From positions 1 to 64,000 of the forward strand of contig NZ_JADEYC010000012.1 in NCBI RefSeq assembly GCF_015209505.1: a DNA stretch of 64,000 nucleotides. Direction: 5' to 3'. Under the pieces are notes generated by a model that made no database searches, was not told where the DNA came from, and saw only the letters and a list, made by a program, of their open reading frames with translations. Positions within the stretch are counted from its first letter, which is position 1. Every line of letters starts with the position of its first letter. Source of the DNA: Saccharopolyspora montiporae. GTDB taxonomy: Bacteria; Actinomycetota; Actinomycetes; Mycobacteriales; Pseudonocardiaceae. Made by a program: the position numbers and the translations under genes. Of the stretch, positions 47,396 through 56,293 are shown one piece after another.

Positions 47396-48841
47396 TCAGC
47401 CGAAGAACGCCGCCCGGATCGCGTCCCACGTCGCGTGCACGTGCCGCCGCTCGGTGCCCGCCGCGCCGATCGCCATCCGCACCTGCACGCGACCGTCCAC
47501 TTCGGTATGGGTGAGGTACGCGTTTCCCGCGCTGTTGAGCGCTTCCAGCCGGTCGAGCACACGCCGGTCCGCCGCAGCGGGATCCAGGTCCGGATACCGC
47601 GGCCGGAAGCAGACCAGCCCGAACACCGGTTCTTCCAGCAGTTCGAACCGGTCGTCCGCGGCAACCTCCCCGGCGAACTCCCGCGCGAGCTCGACCCCGC
47701 TGCGGATGTGCTCGCGCAAGCCCTCCGCTCCGTACCAGCGCAGCACCGACCACAGCTTCAGCGCGCGGAACCGGCGCCCCAGCGGCACCTGCCAATCCCG
47801 GTAGTCGATCACCGCCCCGGACTCGCTGGCCGGGTTGCGCAGGTATTCCGGCGTGCTGGACAGCGCCTGCACCAGCGGCCCGCGGTCGGCCACCCACAGC
47901 ACGCTGCAGTCGAAGTTCGTCAGCAACCACTTGTGCGGATCGGTGCAATACGAGTCGGCGCATTCGGCCACACCGTCGCTGATCCACCGCAATTCCGGGC
48001 ACACGGCGGCGACTCCGGCGTAAGCGGCATCCACGTGCAGCCACACGCCCCGTTCGCGGCACACCTCGCCCACCTGGCGGACCGGATCCACCGCGGTGGT
48101 CGACGTGGTACCGATGCTGGCGCACACCAGGGCGGGAACGACCCCGGCCGCGGCGTCGGCGGCGATGGCGCGGTCCAGCTCCTGCGGATCGAGTCCGCGG
48201 GTGCGCGGATCGGTGCCGATCACCCGCACGTTGTCCTCGCCGATCCCGCTGATCCGCGCCGCGCGGGCCAGCGAGGCGTGCGTGTGCTCGGAAACGTACA
48301 TCGCGTAGCGGCCGGTGATCCCCTCCGCGGCGACCCGACCACCGCTCGCGCGGTGCAGCGCGGCCAGGCAAGCGACCAGCGCGGCACCGGACGCGGAGTC
48401 CTGGATGATGCCGCCGCCCGCGGCATCGGTGCGGAAGTGCGGCGGCAGACCCAACAACTCGGCCAGCCAGTCCACCGCCAGCGCCTCCAGCTCGGTGCAG
48501 GCCGGGCTGGTGGCCCAGAGCATGCCCTGCACACCGAGCCCGCTGGACAGCAGATCTCCCAGCACCGCAGGACCACTGGCACCGGACGGGAAGTAGGCGA
48601 AGAACGCCGGGTGCTGCCAATGCGTGATGCCGGGCAGCAGGACCTCGTCCAGGTCGCCGAGCACCTGCTCGAAACCCGTACCGCGTTCCGGCGGATGCGC
48701 GGGCAGTCGGTCGCGCACCCACCCCGGTTCGACCGGGGAACGCACCGGGTACGACTCGATGCCCGCCCGGTAGTCGGCGATCCAGTCGACGACCTGCTTG
48801 CCCAGTTCCCGGAACTCCTCCGGTGACATGTGCCCGCTCAT
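47396..48841 (-). CDS. Group II PLP-dependent (aromatic-L-amino-acid type) decarboxylase
   Basis: A 481-residue decarboxylase. Diagnostic features are THWQHPAFFAYFPSGASGPAVLGDLL near the N-terminus, GIIQDSASGAALVACLAA at the cofactor phosphate site, HTHASLARAA (ring-stacking His), VDAAYAGVAA with the cofactor Asp, and the Schiff-base Lys in DPHKWLLTNFDCSVLWV. This matches aromatic amino acid decarboxylases, which make tryptamine, tyramine or phenethylamine; the substrate is not decided. ATG 48841 is preferred over ATG 48829. It interrupts the B12 genes and has no evident link with them. Confidence 0.88.
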   Translation of the reverse strand: MSGHMSPEEFRELGKQVVDWIADYRAGIESYPVRSPVEPGWVRDRLPAHPPERGTGFEQVLGDLDEVLLPGITHWQHPAFFAYFPSGASGPAVLGDLLSSGLGVQGMLWATSPACTELEALAVDWLAELLGLPPHFRTDAAGGGIIQDSASGAALVACLAALHRASGGRVAAEGITGRYAMYVSEHTHASLARAARISGIGEDNVRVIGTDPRTRGLDPQELDRAIAADAAAGVVPALVCASIGTTSTTAVDPVRQVGEVCRERGVWLHVDAAYAGVAAVCPELRWISDGVAECADSYCTDPHKWLLTNFDCSVLWVADRGPLVQALSSTPEYLRNPASESGAVIDYRDWQVPLGRRFRALKLWSVLRWYGAEGLREHIRSGVELAREFAGEVAADDRFELLEEPVFGLVCFRPRYPDLDPAAADRRVLDRLEALNSAGNAYLTHTEVDGRVQVRMAIGAAGTERRHVHATWDAIRAAFFG

Positions 48842-48965
48842 CCGCCGGAGCCTCGCACGACCCGGCGCGCGGGGTCAGCGGATCAGGGCAACGCCGAGCA
48901 CATCGATCGCGGGGAACGGGCAGATGGGCAGGCACGCGGCGCCGTCGCGGGAGCCGGCGCGCGGA

Positions 48966-50717
48966 TCACTCGGCGGCCATCCACCGGTACCCGCCCGGGG
49001 TGACCATCCGCCCACCGATCACCGAACTCTGCGAGGAGCCGACCAGGACCGTGGTGCACGCGTCGACCTCCGCCGCGTCGAACTCGCCGATCGGTGCGCA
49101 CCACACCCGCGGACCGTCCCGGCTCGCCCTTCGGACGGCCCCGACCGGAGTCGTGGCCGGGCGGTGCTCGGCGAGGATCTGCAGCGCCCGCGGCAGCTGC
49201 CAGTCGTGCTGCCGGGACCGCGGGTCGTAGAAGCACACGGCGAGATCGCCTTCGGCCGCCGCACGCACCCGCCGCTCGATGACCTCCCACGGGGTGTGCC
49301 GATCGGACAGGCTGATCAACGCGTGGTCCTGGCCGAGCGGAGCGCCGAGCAGCGCCGCGGCCGACAGCGCCGCGGTGATGCCGGGTACGCCCACGTACTC
49401 GATGTCCGCACCGGCCCGCTCCAGCGCGGGACCGGCCACCGCGTACACGCCCGCGTCCCCGGAACCGATCAACGCCACCGCATTCCCGCCGCGCGCCAGC
49501 CGGACCGCCTCGGCGGCGAGCTGCTCCGCGGCAGGCCCACCGCTGCGCAGTTCGGTACCCGGGCGCAGCAGGTGCCGGACCTGTTCCAGGCACCGGTCCG
49601 GGCCCACGACGATCGAGGCGCGGCGCAGTTCGGCCTCGGCCCGCGGAGTGCGCAGCTCGCCGTCGCCGGGACCGACCCCGACGATGGCGAGGCGGCCGCG
49701 CGGGCGCACCCGGGCCGCGGCCACCGTCACCTGGTCACCCTTGATCTTCGGCACCGCGAGTTCCACCGGACCGCCCGCGGCGATCTCCTGCGCACCGCGC
49801 AGCGCTGCCGCCTCGGCCACGCTGGGCGTGCCGGCCGCATCGCGCACGGTCTCGCTGGGGTGCGGCACGTCCACCGCGGCCAGCGCGTCGGCCGGGTAGG
49901 TCAGCAGCGGCAGCTCCTCCCCGCCGTCGCGGGAGTGCCAGAACCCCAGGTCCTGAGCCGCCTCCAGGATCCCCCGCTCGTCGGCCTTGCGGTCGACGCT
50001 GGCCAGCGACCGGATCGCTCGCGGGTCCAGCCCGTAGCGCCGCTCCAACGCGGCGACCGCCTCGGTGACCGCGGTGCGCGAAACCCCGCGCATCGAGCCG
50101 ATTCCTACGACGAGCGTGCGCGGGATCAAGCGCAGCACCCGCTCGTCCGGGCGGTCCCGGGCAACGCCGTCGTCGATGACGATCGTCCACATCGGATCCG
50201 GCACATCGGTCCCGACATTGCCGGGCAGCGCGGGAAGTGGGAAACCGAGCGGGTTCTCCAGCCGCACCGGCAGCCCGTCGAGCACGGCCGTTCCGCACTC
50301 GGCCGGGTCTCCGTCGGCGGTGGCGTCGAGCACGCCGACCAGCTCGTCCAGCGGGGTGCTGCCGGTGCTGTCGCCGGCGGTGGTGACGACAGGAGTGCAG
50401 CCCAGCGCATCAGCCACCTGCTCGGCCAGCGCGTGTCCGCGGCGCGCGGGCCCGCCGGTCAGCGCGATCGCGAACCGCTGCGCCTCGTCCACGCACACCA
50501 CGCCCGGATCGGTGTGCACGTCCTGCAGCAGCGGCGCCACGAGGCGCAGCACGGCCTCGCTACCCAGGAAGAACACCGCTGCGTCCAGCCGATCCCATAC
50601 CCGGCGCAGCGCCGGGGCGAGCGGGCCGTCCACGACCATCGCCTCCGGGCCCACGCGGATGGCCAGGTCCGCCGCCGCGCGTCGTCCGGCGGCGGTGACC
50701 GCGAACAGACCGATCAC
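48966..50717 (-). CDS. cobJ: CbiG-CobJ fusion: cobalt-precorrin-5A hydrolase / precorrin-3B C17-methyltransferase
   Basis: A 583-residue two-domain B12 enzyme. Residues 1-330 resemble CbiG (VIGLFAVTAAGRRAAADLA, FFLGSEAVLRLVAPLL, GGPARRGHALAEQVADALG, VGIGSMRGVSRTAV), which opens the ring-A lactone and releases a two-carbon fragment. Residues ~335-583 are the tetrapyrrole methylase CobJ (AIVGVGPGDGELRTPRAEAEL, SGDAGVYAVAGPALE, VPGITAALSAAALLGAPLG). GTG 50717 follows GGAGGAG. The gene is 43 bp after cobL in the same direction. A CbiG domain suggests the cobalt-early type of ring contraction. Confidence 0.9.
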   Translation of the reverse strand: MIGLFAVTAAGRRAAADLAIRVGPEAMVVDGPLAPALRRVWDRLDAAVFFLGSEAVLRLVAPLLQDVHTDPGVVCVDEAQRFAIALTGGPARRGHALAEQVADALGCTPVVTTAGDSTGSTPLDELVGVLDATADGDPAECGTAVLDGLPVRLENPLGFPLPALPGNVGTDVPDPMWTIVIDDGVARDRPDERVLRLIPRTLVVGIGSMRGVSRTAVTEAVAALERRYGLDPRAIRSLASVDRKADERGILEAAQDLGFWHSRDGGEELPLLTYPADALAAVDVPHPSETVRDAAGTPSVAEAAALRGAQEIAAGGPVELAVPKIKGDQVTVAAARVRPRGRLAIVGVGPGDGELRTPRAEAELRRASIVVGPDRCLEQVRHLLRPGTELRSGGPAAEQLAAEAVRLARGGNAVALIGSGDAGVYAVAGPALERAGADIEYVGVPGITAALSAAALLGAPLGQDHALISLSDRHTPWEVIERRVRAAAEGDLAVCFYDPRSRQHDWQLPRALQILAEHRPATTPVGAVRRASRDGPRVWCAPIGEFDAAEVDACTTVLVGSSQSSVIGGRMVTPGGYRWMAAE

Positions 50718-50760
50718 GACGTGCTGCTCCTCCAGTCCGGTTGGCGCCCGTGCGGGCTGC

Positions 50761-51972
50761 TCACCCGTCCGTCGCGGGCTTGCGGGAACCGCACAGCAGC
50801 ACCACCGGATCGGCCGCCTCCAACCGCGAGGAGCCGTCCGGCAGCTCGGCGAGCCTGCTGGCGGCCAGCTGCACGCCGTCGACCTCGTAGTCGGCGGCGC
50901 GCAGCGCCTCGCGAGCCGGGGCCACCCGGTCCAACGCGGCCAGGGCCACCACGACCCGGGACGCACCGACGTGCGCACAGGCGGTGACGACGTCGTTCCC
51001 GCCGCCACCGACGAAAACCGCATCGGGCCGCGGCAGGCCGCGCAACGCCTGCGGTGCGCTGCCCTCCTCGATCCGCACGTCCACCCCGTGCCCGGCGGCA
51101 TTGGTGATCATCCGCACGACCTGGTTCTCGTCGGACTCGATCGCGACCACCGCTGCGCCGAGGCGGGCGCACTCGACGGCCACCGAGCCGGAACCCGCGC
51201 CCACGTCCCACACGAGCGCGCCCGCACGCGGAGCCAACCGTGCCAGCGCCACCGACCGCACCTCGGCCTTGGTGATCATGCCGTCGCGGTGGGAGAACTC
51301 GTCCTCGGACAGCGCCCACCCGGTTTCCGGCGGCAGCGGTTCCCCGCCGGCCGCCCAGCCGCGCGGCGGCACCTCGTCCGGTTCGGCCAGGCACAGCACC
51401 ACGTTCGGCTCCCGCCAGGTTCGCTGCGCCGCATCGGCGGGATCGATCGTCACCACCGACTCGTGCTCCCCGCCGAGGTCCTCGCCCACGACCAGCGTGC
51501 GCCGCCAGCCGGCCAGCCCGGAACCGATCTGCGCGGGACCGGCTTTGGGGGCGGTCAACACCGCGACCGCGTGCCGGGCCCGGCAGACGTTGATGGCGCG
51601 CGTGAGGTCGCGCCCGTACGCGCTGACCACGGCGACGTCGTCCCAGGAGCGCCCGGCGGCGGCCATCAGCCGCTGCACGCTGGAGGTCGCGGGCAGCACC
51701 GAGCAGCGGATGCCGCGCTCGCGCAGCGCCCGCACGGCGCCGAAGAAGCCGGGGTCACCCGAAGCCAGGACCACACCCCGCTCTTCGCCGGACAGCGACG
51801 CCAGGGCGTTGAGCGCGGGGTCCAGCGGGCCGAGTTCGAAGGTCCGCACCTGCGCGGGTGCGTGCGCGCGAAGATGTTTCCCGCCGCCGACCACCAGCTG
51901 CGCGGACTCCAGCACTTCGGCGCTGCCCGGCGGAAGCCGGTCCCCGTCGACACCGATCACCGTGACTGCCAC
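50761..51972 (-). CDS. cobL: Precorrin-6B C5,15-methyltransferase (decarboxylating)
   Basis: A 403-residue two-domain enzyme. The N-terminal CbiE-type methylase (VTVIGVDGDRLPPGSAEVL, GDPGFFGAVRALRE, SSVQRLMAAAGRSWDDVAVVSAYGR) methylates C5. The C-terminal CbiT-type Rossmann methylase (MITKAEVRSVALARL, VWDVGAGSGSVAVECARL, VFVGGGG) methylates C15 and decarboxylates. GTG 51972 has GAGGTG 8 bases upstream. It lies 189 bp downstream of cobM on the same strand. Confidence 0.94.
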   Translation of the reverse strand: MAVTVIGVDGDRLPPGSAEVLESAQLVVGGGKHLRAHAPAQVRTFELGPLDPALNALASLSGEERGVVLASGDPGFFGAVRALRERGIRCSVLPATSSVQRLMAAAGRSWDDVAVVSAYGRDLTRAINVCRARHAVAVLTAPKAGPAQIGSGLAGWRRTLVVGEDLGGEHESVVTIDPADAAQRTWREPNVVLCLAEPDEVPPRGWAAGGEPLPPETGWALSEDEFSHRDGMITKAEVRSVALARLAPRAGALVWDVGAGSGSVAVECARLGAAVVAIESDENQVVRMITNAAGHGVDVRIEEGSAPQALRGLPRPDAVFVGGGGNDVVTACAHVGASRVVVALAALDRVAPAREALRAADYEVDGVQLAASRLAELPDGSSRLEAADPVVLLCGSRKPATDG

Positions 51973-52161
51973 GTCACCCACCTCGCTTCCGTGGCCGCGA
52001 CCACGCGCTCTCCCCGGAAGTCCACCATGCCGACCCGGGCGCGCGGCCTGCGGCGCTACTGTTCGCTGAACCGCTCCCATACTCCTGCGACCGGGCCGCA
52101 CAACCGTTCCGCACACGCCGGGACGACCCCCGGCGGACTGGCACACCACCTCGGCGCGGAG

Positions 52162-53496
52162 TCACTGCTCGCGATCATCCGTCTTGGCCGCGGACGTGTC
52201 CGCTGCGGGCTTCGCGGTCGACCTCGCACTCTTCCTGCCGGCGCTCTGCTTGCCGGTTCCCGTCGACTTCGACGACTTCGCACCGGTTTTCGCCGGAGCC
52301 TTGCCCGACCCGGATCCGGCACCACGGCCCTTCCCGGACGTGCCCGCGGGCTGCTGCACCGGGACCGCAGGTTCGGACTCCGCAGGTTCGGACTCCGCGG
52401 CCTCGCCCTGGGCCGACTCGGACTGGGTCGACTCGGACTGGGTCGACTCGGATGGGGCCGACTCGGATAGGGCGGGTTCCGGCTCTGCCGGGTCGAACAG
52501 GTCGGGCTGGGCCTCCTCGGCATCGCGCTCGGTGGCCTTGGACACCGCGACCCGCGCCGCCCCGCGCGCGGTCTCCTGCCAATCGCGCACGGCCCACCAG
52601 GCCACATCCGAGTCCCGCACCCGGGCGGTTCCGCCCGACTCCGCCCCGGAGTCCGCGCTGCCGGAACCGCCGCGTGCGGGGCTGCGCGTGCCGGTCCACT
52701 CGGCGCGCGGCTCGCGGCTCGGCTGCTCGTCCCCGCGGCGGAGGGCGTGGGAGCGCCCGGCGTGGTACAGGCGCGAGCGGACGCCGCCGGTGGTGAGCCC
52801 GTTGCCGACGAGGAACAGCGTGTGCCGCCAGAGCTTGTGCTCCTTGACCGTGCGGGTGAGCTCGCCGAGCGTGGTGCGCAGGATCAGCTCGTCCGGCCAG
52901 GTCACCTTGTAGGCGACGACGACCGGAGTGTCGTCCGTGTACCCGCCGGCCTGCAATTCCTCCACCATCTGCCCGGTGCGCGCCGCGGACAGGAACAGCA
53001 CCATCGTCGTGCCGTGCTTGGCGAACTCGCGCACCTTCTCCCCGTCGGGCATCGGCGTCTTGCCGCCCTCCAAGCGGGTCAACACCAGCGACTGCGCGAC
53101 CTCGGGCACGGTCAGCTCGCGCCCGACCGACGCGGCGGCGGCGGAGAACGCGGCCACACCGGGCACGATCTCGACCTGCAACGCCATCCGCACGCACACG
53201 TCGTACTGCTCCTGCACCGCGCTCCACAGCGACGGATCGCCGGAGTGCACGCGTGCCACGGCGAGCCGATCGCGTTCGGCGCGGCGGTAGATCTCCAGGG
53301 CCTGCTCGTGGGTGAGCTGCGAGGAGTCGACCAGCTCGGCATCGGCGCGGGCGTGCTCCCGCACGCACTCGGGCGCGACCAGGCTGGCCGCCCACACCAC
53401 GATGTCGGCCTCGGCGATCCGGCGCGCACCGCGCACCGTGATCAGGTCGGCCGCACCGGGCCCGGCACCGATGAACGAAATCCGGCCAGTCACCAT
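52162..53496 (-). CDS. cobM: Precorrin-4 C11-methyltransferase with long C-terminal extension
   Basis: 444 residues, against about 250-260 for the family. Residues 1-250 are a complete CobM (ISFIGAGPGAADLITVRGARRI, HSGDPSLWSAVQEQYD, VPGVAAFSAAAASVGRELTVPEVAQSLVLTR, SAARTGQMVEEL, LYHAG). The remaining ~190 residues contain a possibly folded segment (VAWWAVRDWQETARGAARVAV) and then low-complexity runs: Ser-Glu-Ser-Thr-Gln repeats and a Lys/Ser/Thr/Ala-rich, histone-like tail. ATG 53496 or GTG 53493 is the start, with GAGGAG 4 or 7 bases before. The start overlaps the stop of the cobI remnant. Confidence 0.9.
   Translation of the reverse strand: MVTGRISFIGAGPGAADLITVRGARRIAEADIVVWAASLVAPECVREHARADAELVDSSQLTHEQALEIYRRAERDRLAVARVHSGDPSLWSAVQEQYDVCVRMALQVEIVPGVAAFSAAAASVGRELTVPEVAQSLVLTRLEGGKTPMPDGEKVREFAKHGTTMVLFLSAARTGQMVEELQAGGYTDDTPVVVAYKVTWPDELILRTTLGELTRTVKEHKLWRHTLFLVGNGLTTGGVRSRLYHAGRSHALRRGDEQPSREPRAEWTGTRSPARGGSGSADSGAESGGTARVRDSDVAWWAVRDWQETARGAARVAVSKATERDAEEAQPDLFDPAEPEPALSESAPSESTQSESTQSESAQGEAAESEPAESEPAVPVQQPAGTSGKGRGAGSGSGKAPAKTGAKSSKSTGTGKQSAGRKSARSTAKPAADTSAAKTDDREQ
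52411..52470. repeat. 15-bp tandem repeat inside cobM
   Basis: Four near-identical 15-bp units of the type GGTCGACTCGGACTG encode the SESTQ/SESAQ-like pentapeptides of the CobM tail. Because the unit is a multiple of three, changes in copy number keep the frame. Confidence 0.8.
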
Positions 53497-53795
53497 TGTT
53501 CTCCTCTTCCACCTCTGAGCGGGAGCACTACCGCGGTGGACAGGTACGGGGCAGCGTCCACTTCGGACACATCGGCGCGCGGGAGCACTCGCGCATCCGG
53601 CGTTCCCCGATGCTCGGCGCGGACCGCGCGGTCCAGCACCCCGATCTCGGCGATCGCGAACGCAGCTCGCCGAGCCGGCGGCCACCTTGTGTAGATCACG
53701 ACCGTACCCGGGGCGCGCAACGTCTCCTGCAACGCGGTCGCGTCCCCGCACGACCGGCGGCGCGGGGCGCGGACCGGCTCGCCGGTCAGCGCGCT
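53490..53795 (-). pseudogene. C-terminal remnant of precorrin-2 C20-methyltransferase (cobI)
   Basis: About 100 codons ending at TGA 53490 read GDATALQETLRAPGTVVIYT, then LDRAVRAEHRGTPDARVLP and DAAPYLSTAVVLP. This pattern is the end of CobI/CbiL: the APGTVVVYK-type strand, the helix with LDRAV-x-EH, and the final PYLST strand. The N-terminal two-thirds, including the SAM-binding GPGDPE-type loops, are missing. Codons above about 53795 lack similarity and the protein as a whole could not work. The stop overlaps the cobM start by 4 bp (GTGA), the coupling expected of an intact cobI-cobM pair. Identification rests on pattern recall, not on a search. Confidence 0.6.
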
Positions 53796-53879
53796 ACCGC
53801 GCCGACGCTGCGGTCGTCCGCACGGCTGGCCGCCCGAACCCCCGCACCGCCGGCCGTACAGCGGGTTCCGCAACCAAGG

Positions 53880-53905
53880 GGCAACGGGAATCGAAAACCG
53901 TTGCC
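53880..53905 (-). terminator. Hairpin downstream of cobB
   Basis: GGCAACGG (53880-53887) and CCGTTGCC (53898-53905) form a perfect 8-bp stem with a 10-base A-rich loop, about 75 bp past the cobB stop. On the minus strand the loop contains TTTT. It would uncouple cobB from the cobI remnant and cobM. Confidence 0.55.
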
Positions 53906-53981
53906 ACCCAAAGCATCTCGTTCAGAATGACTCGGTTGCGCAGCTGCGGGCCGCCCGGACTCGCGCTCACTCCGTCGAAGC

Positions 53982-55331
53982 TCACCGCGCGCACGCGGCG
54001 ACGAACCGGGACACCGAGTCCGGCGCCCCGGCCGGATGGGTGTGCAGGTAGGAGGCGTGCACCCCGCCGACGACATACCCCTCCGGACCGCCGTACCGGA
54101 ACCAGGCCGGGCGGTCACCGCTGGCCGGATCCATGGTCGTGCGGTGGAATTCGTGCCCGCTGACGCGCGCTCCTTCCGGGAACAGAGCGGAATCGCTCGC
54201 CGCGACCGCATCGCGGTAGCCGAGGGTCAGCCGCGACGCCATCCGCGCACGCCCCGGGACGACACCGCACAGCGGATGGCCGTCGAGTTCCTCGGCGAGG
54301 TACAGCAGGCCGCCGCACTCGGCCTGCACCGGCGCCCCCGATGCGGCCAGCTCGGCGATCTCACGGCGCAGCGCGGAATTCGCGGACAGCTCGGCAGCGT
54401 GCTGTTCGGGGAAACCGCCGGGCAGCACCAGCCCGCGGGTCCGCTCCGGCAGCCGCTCGTCGCGCAGCGGGTCGACCGCGACGACCTGTGCTCCCGCGGC
54501 TTCCAGCAGCTCCACGTGCTCGGCGTAGGCGAAGGTGAACGCGCTGCCGCCCGCGATCGCGACGACGGGCCGCCGATCAGCAGGTTCGACCTCCGCCGCG
54601 GCGTCCCAGACCGGACCGGGCAGCTCGGGGGCGCTGCGCGCCAGGGACAGCACCGCGTCCAGATCGGTGCCGCGCTCGACGACGTCGGCCATCGCGTCCA
54701 CCGCATCCTGCGCGCGGCGCCCGTGTTCGGCGGCGGTGATCAGCCCGAGGTGCCGCGAAGGCACCACGACCTCCTCGTCCCGGCCCAGCACGCCCAGCAC
54801 CGGCAGGCCAACGCTGTCCGCGGCCTCGCGGAGCACCTGCTCGTGGCGCGGGGAGCCGACCCGGTTGAGCAGCACACCGCCCACCCGGACCTGCGGGCGG
54901 TGACTGCGGAAACCGTGCAGCAACGCAGCGAGGCTGTGCCCGAAACCCTGACCGTCGACGACCAGCACCACCGGCGCGGCCAGCAGTTCGGCGACGTGCG
55001 CGGTGGATCCGGGTGCCACATCCGCGTCCCCGGTGCCGATGCGCCCGTCGAACAGGCCCATCACGCCCTCCACCACCGCGAGCTCGGATCCGGCGCAACC
55101 GTGCCGGAACAGCGGGCCGATGCGCTCCTCGCCGACCAGCACCGGATCCAGGTTGCGCCCCGGCGATCCTGCCGCGAGGCGGTGGTAGCCGGGGTCGATG
55201 AAGTCCGGGCCGACCTTGAACGGGGCCACCCGGGTACCCCGCCGGCGCAGCGCGGCGAGCAGTCCGGTGGCCACGATCGTCTTGCCCTGCCCGGAGGCGG
55301 GGGCGGCGACGACCAGACGCGGGCTCACCAC
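53982..55331 (-). CDS. cobB: Cobyrinate/hydrogenobyrinate a,c-diamide synthase
   Basis: A 449-residue ATP-dependent amidase (CobB/CbiA). The N-terminal dethiobiotin synthetase-like fold has APASGQGKTIVATGLL (P-loop near residue 13) and FKVGPDFIDPGYH, then VEGVMGLFDG. The C-terminal glutamine amidotransferase has LPGGFPE, nucleophile Cys in QAECGGLLYL and the late His of GGVHASYLHTH. GTG 55331 or 55328 is the start; the cobO TGA overlaps it, so the two are coupled. Confidence 0.94.
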   Translation of the reverse strand: MVSPRLVVAAPASGQGKTIVATGLLAALRRRGTRVAPFKVGPDFIDPGYHRLAAGSPGRNLDPVLVGEERIGPLFRHGCAGSELAVVEGVMGLFDGRIGTGDADVAPGSTAHVAELLAAPVVLVVDGQGFGHSLAALLHGFRSHRPQVRVGGVLLNRVGSPRHEQVLREAADSVGLPVLGVLGRDEEVVVPSRHLGLITAAEHGRRAQDAVDAMADVVERGTDLDAVLSLARSAPELPGPVWDAAAEVEPADRRPVVAIAGGSAFTFAYAEHVELLEAAGAQVVAVDPLRDERLPERTRGLVLPGGFPEQHAAELSANSALRREIAELAASGAPVQAECGGLLYLAEELDGHPLCGVVPGRARMASRLTLGYRDAVAASDSALFPEGARVSGHEFHRTTMDPASGDRPAWFRYGGPEGYVVGGVHASYLHTHPAGAPDSVSRFVAACAR

Positions 55332-55939
55332 TCGATTCCCTTCTGCCCCTTCTGCCCATCGTCCATCGGGTGCTTGACCTTGCTGGTCTGCATGACCAGA
55401 TCGGCGGCGTCGATGAGCTGCTGCGGGGCGTAGCGCCCGGTGATCACCACGTGCTGGTGCCCTTCCCTGCGGTTCAGCACGTCGACCACCTCGGCCACGT
55501 CGACCCAGCCCCAGTGCAGCGGATAGGTGAACTCGTCGAGCACGTAGATGCCGTGCTGCTGCTCGCCGATCCGCCGGGCGATCTCCTGCCAGCCCTCCAG
55601 GGCGGCCGCGGCGTGGTCTTCCTCAGTGCCCTTCTTGCGGGACCAGGACCAGCCCTCGCCCATCTTGTGCCACTCGACGGGGCCGCCTTCGCCGGACTGC
55701 TCGTGCAGCCGGCCGAGCGCGCGGAAGGCCGATTCCTCCCCGACGCGCCACTTGGCGGACTTCACGAACTGGAACACGCCGACCGACCAGCCTTGGTTCC
55801 ATCCGCGCAGGGCGAGCCCGAAGGCTGCGGTGGACTTGCCCTTCATCTCACCGGTGTGCACCACGACCAGCGGCCGGTTACGGCGCTGCCGCGTGGTGAG
55901 ACCGTCTGCCGGCACTGCTGTCGGCTGTCCTTGTGGCAT
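55325..55939 (-). CDS. cobO: Corrinoid adenosyltransferase CobO
   Basis: A 204-residue CobA/CobO-type ATP:corrinoid adenosyltransferase, which attaches the 5'-deoxyadenosyl ligand. The P-loop is HTGEMKGKSTAAFG (residues 28-41). Other marks are GVFQFVKSAKWRVGEESAF, VLDEFTYPLHWGWVDV and HVVITGRYAPQQLIDAADLV. ATG 55939 gives the normal start. It overlaps cobB downstream. The 354-bp region between it and chlID (55940-56293) holds a terminator-like hairpin and no gene. Confidence 0.94.
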   Translation of the reverse strand: MPQGQPTAVPADGLTTRQRRNRPLVVVHTGEMKGKSTAAFGLALRGWNQGWSVGVFQFVKSAKWRVGEESAFRALGRLHEQSGEGGPVEWHKMGEGWSWSRKKGTEEDHAAAALEGWQEIARRIGEQQHGIYVLDEFTYPLHWGWVDVAEVVDVLNRREGHQHVVITGRYAPQQLIDAADLVMQTSKVKHPMDDGQKGQKGIEW

Positions 55940-56144
55940 GGATCGACCCCAAGCGGTTGTCCGAGCCCGTCCGGGTTCCCGCCGCGCACTCGCGGACGGC
56001 CGGGCCGAGCTGCTTTCGTTATCTCTTGCGCGCGCCTCCGGCGGCGCAGCCGGTTCCACGTCCGCCGACCCGCACCGGGGCGGTCGCCCATCGGCGAGCC
56101 CGAGCGGGCGGCCGCCGGACCGGTTCCGGTCCTCGCACGTCAAA

Positions 56145-56191
56145 AGCCCCCGCACTCAACCGGCCTGGGGGTCGCCGGGAGCGCGGGGGCT
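56145..56191 (-). terminator. Intrinsic terminator between chlID and cobO
   Basis: On the minus strand AGCCCCCGC (56191-56183) pairs with GCGGGGGCT (56153-56145) across a 29-base GC-rich loop and is followed by a TTTT run (56145-56142). About 30 bases upstream on the same strand is a second small stem, GTCCACC with GGTGGAC. It would stop most riboswitch-controlled transcripts before cobO. Confidence 0.6.
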
Positions 56192-56293
56192 CCTGTGAAG
56201 TCCACCCCTGGGGGTCAGGTGGACAGCGGCCACCGTACCAACCCGTTCACCGGCGAGGCGCGGAATCCGGGGAATCTCGTAACCAAAACGAGA

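Noticed and set aside
46850-48965. Mobile element at the break between the two B12 blocks
   Set aside because: I looked for a transposase, integrase, terminal inverted repeats or target duplication and found none; the tandem array is the only repeat there.
53794-53994. A 66-codon minus-strand frame between cobB and the cobI remnant
   Set aside because: It covers the cobB hairpin, has no ribosome binding site and no resemblance to a B12 protein.
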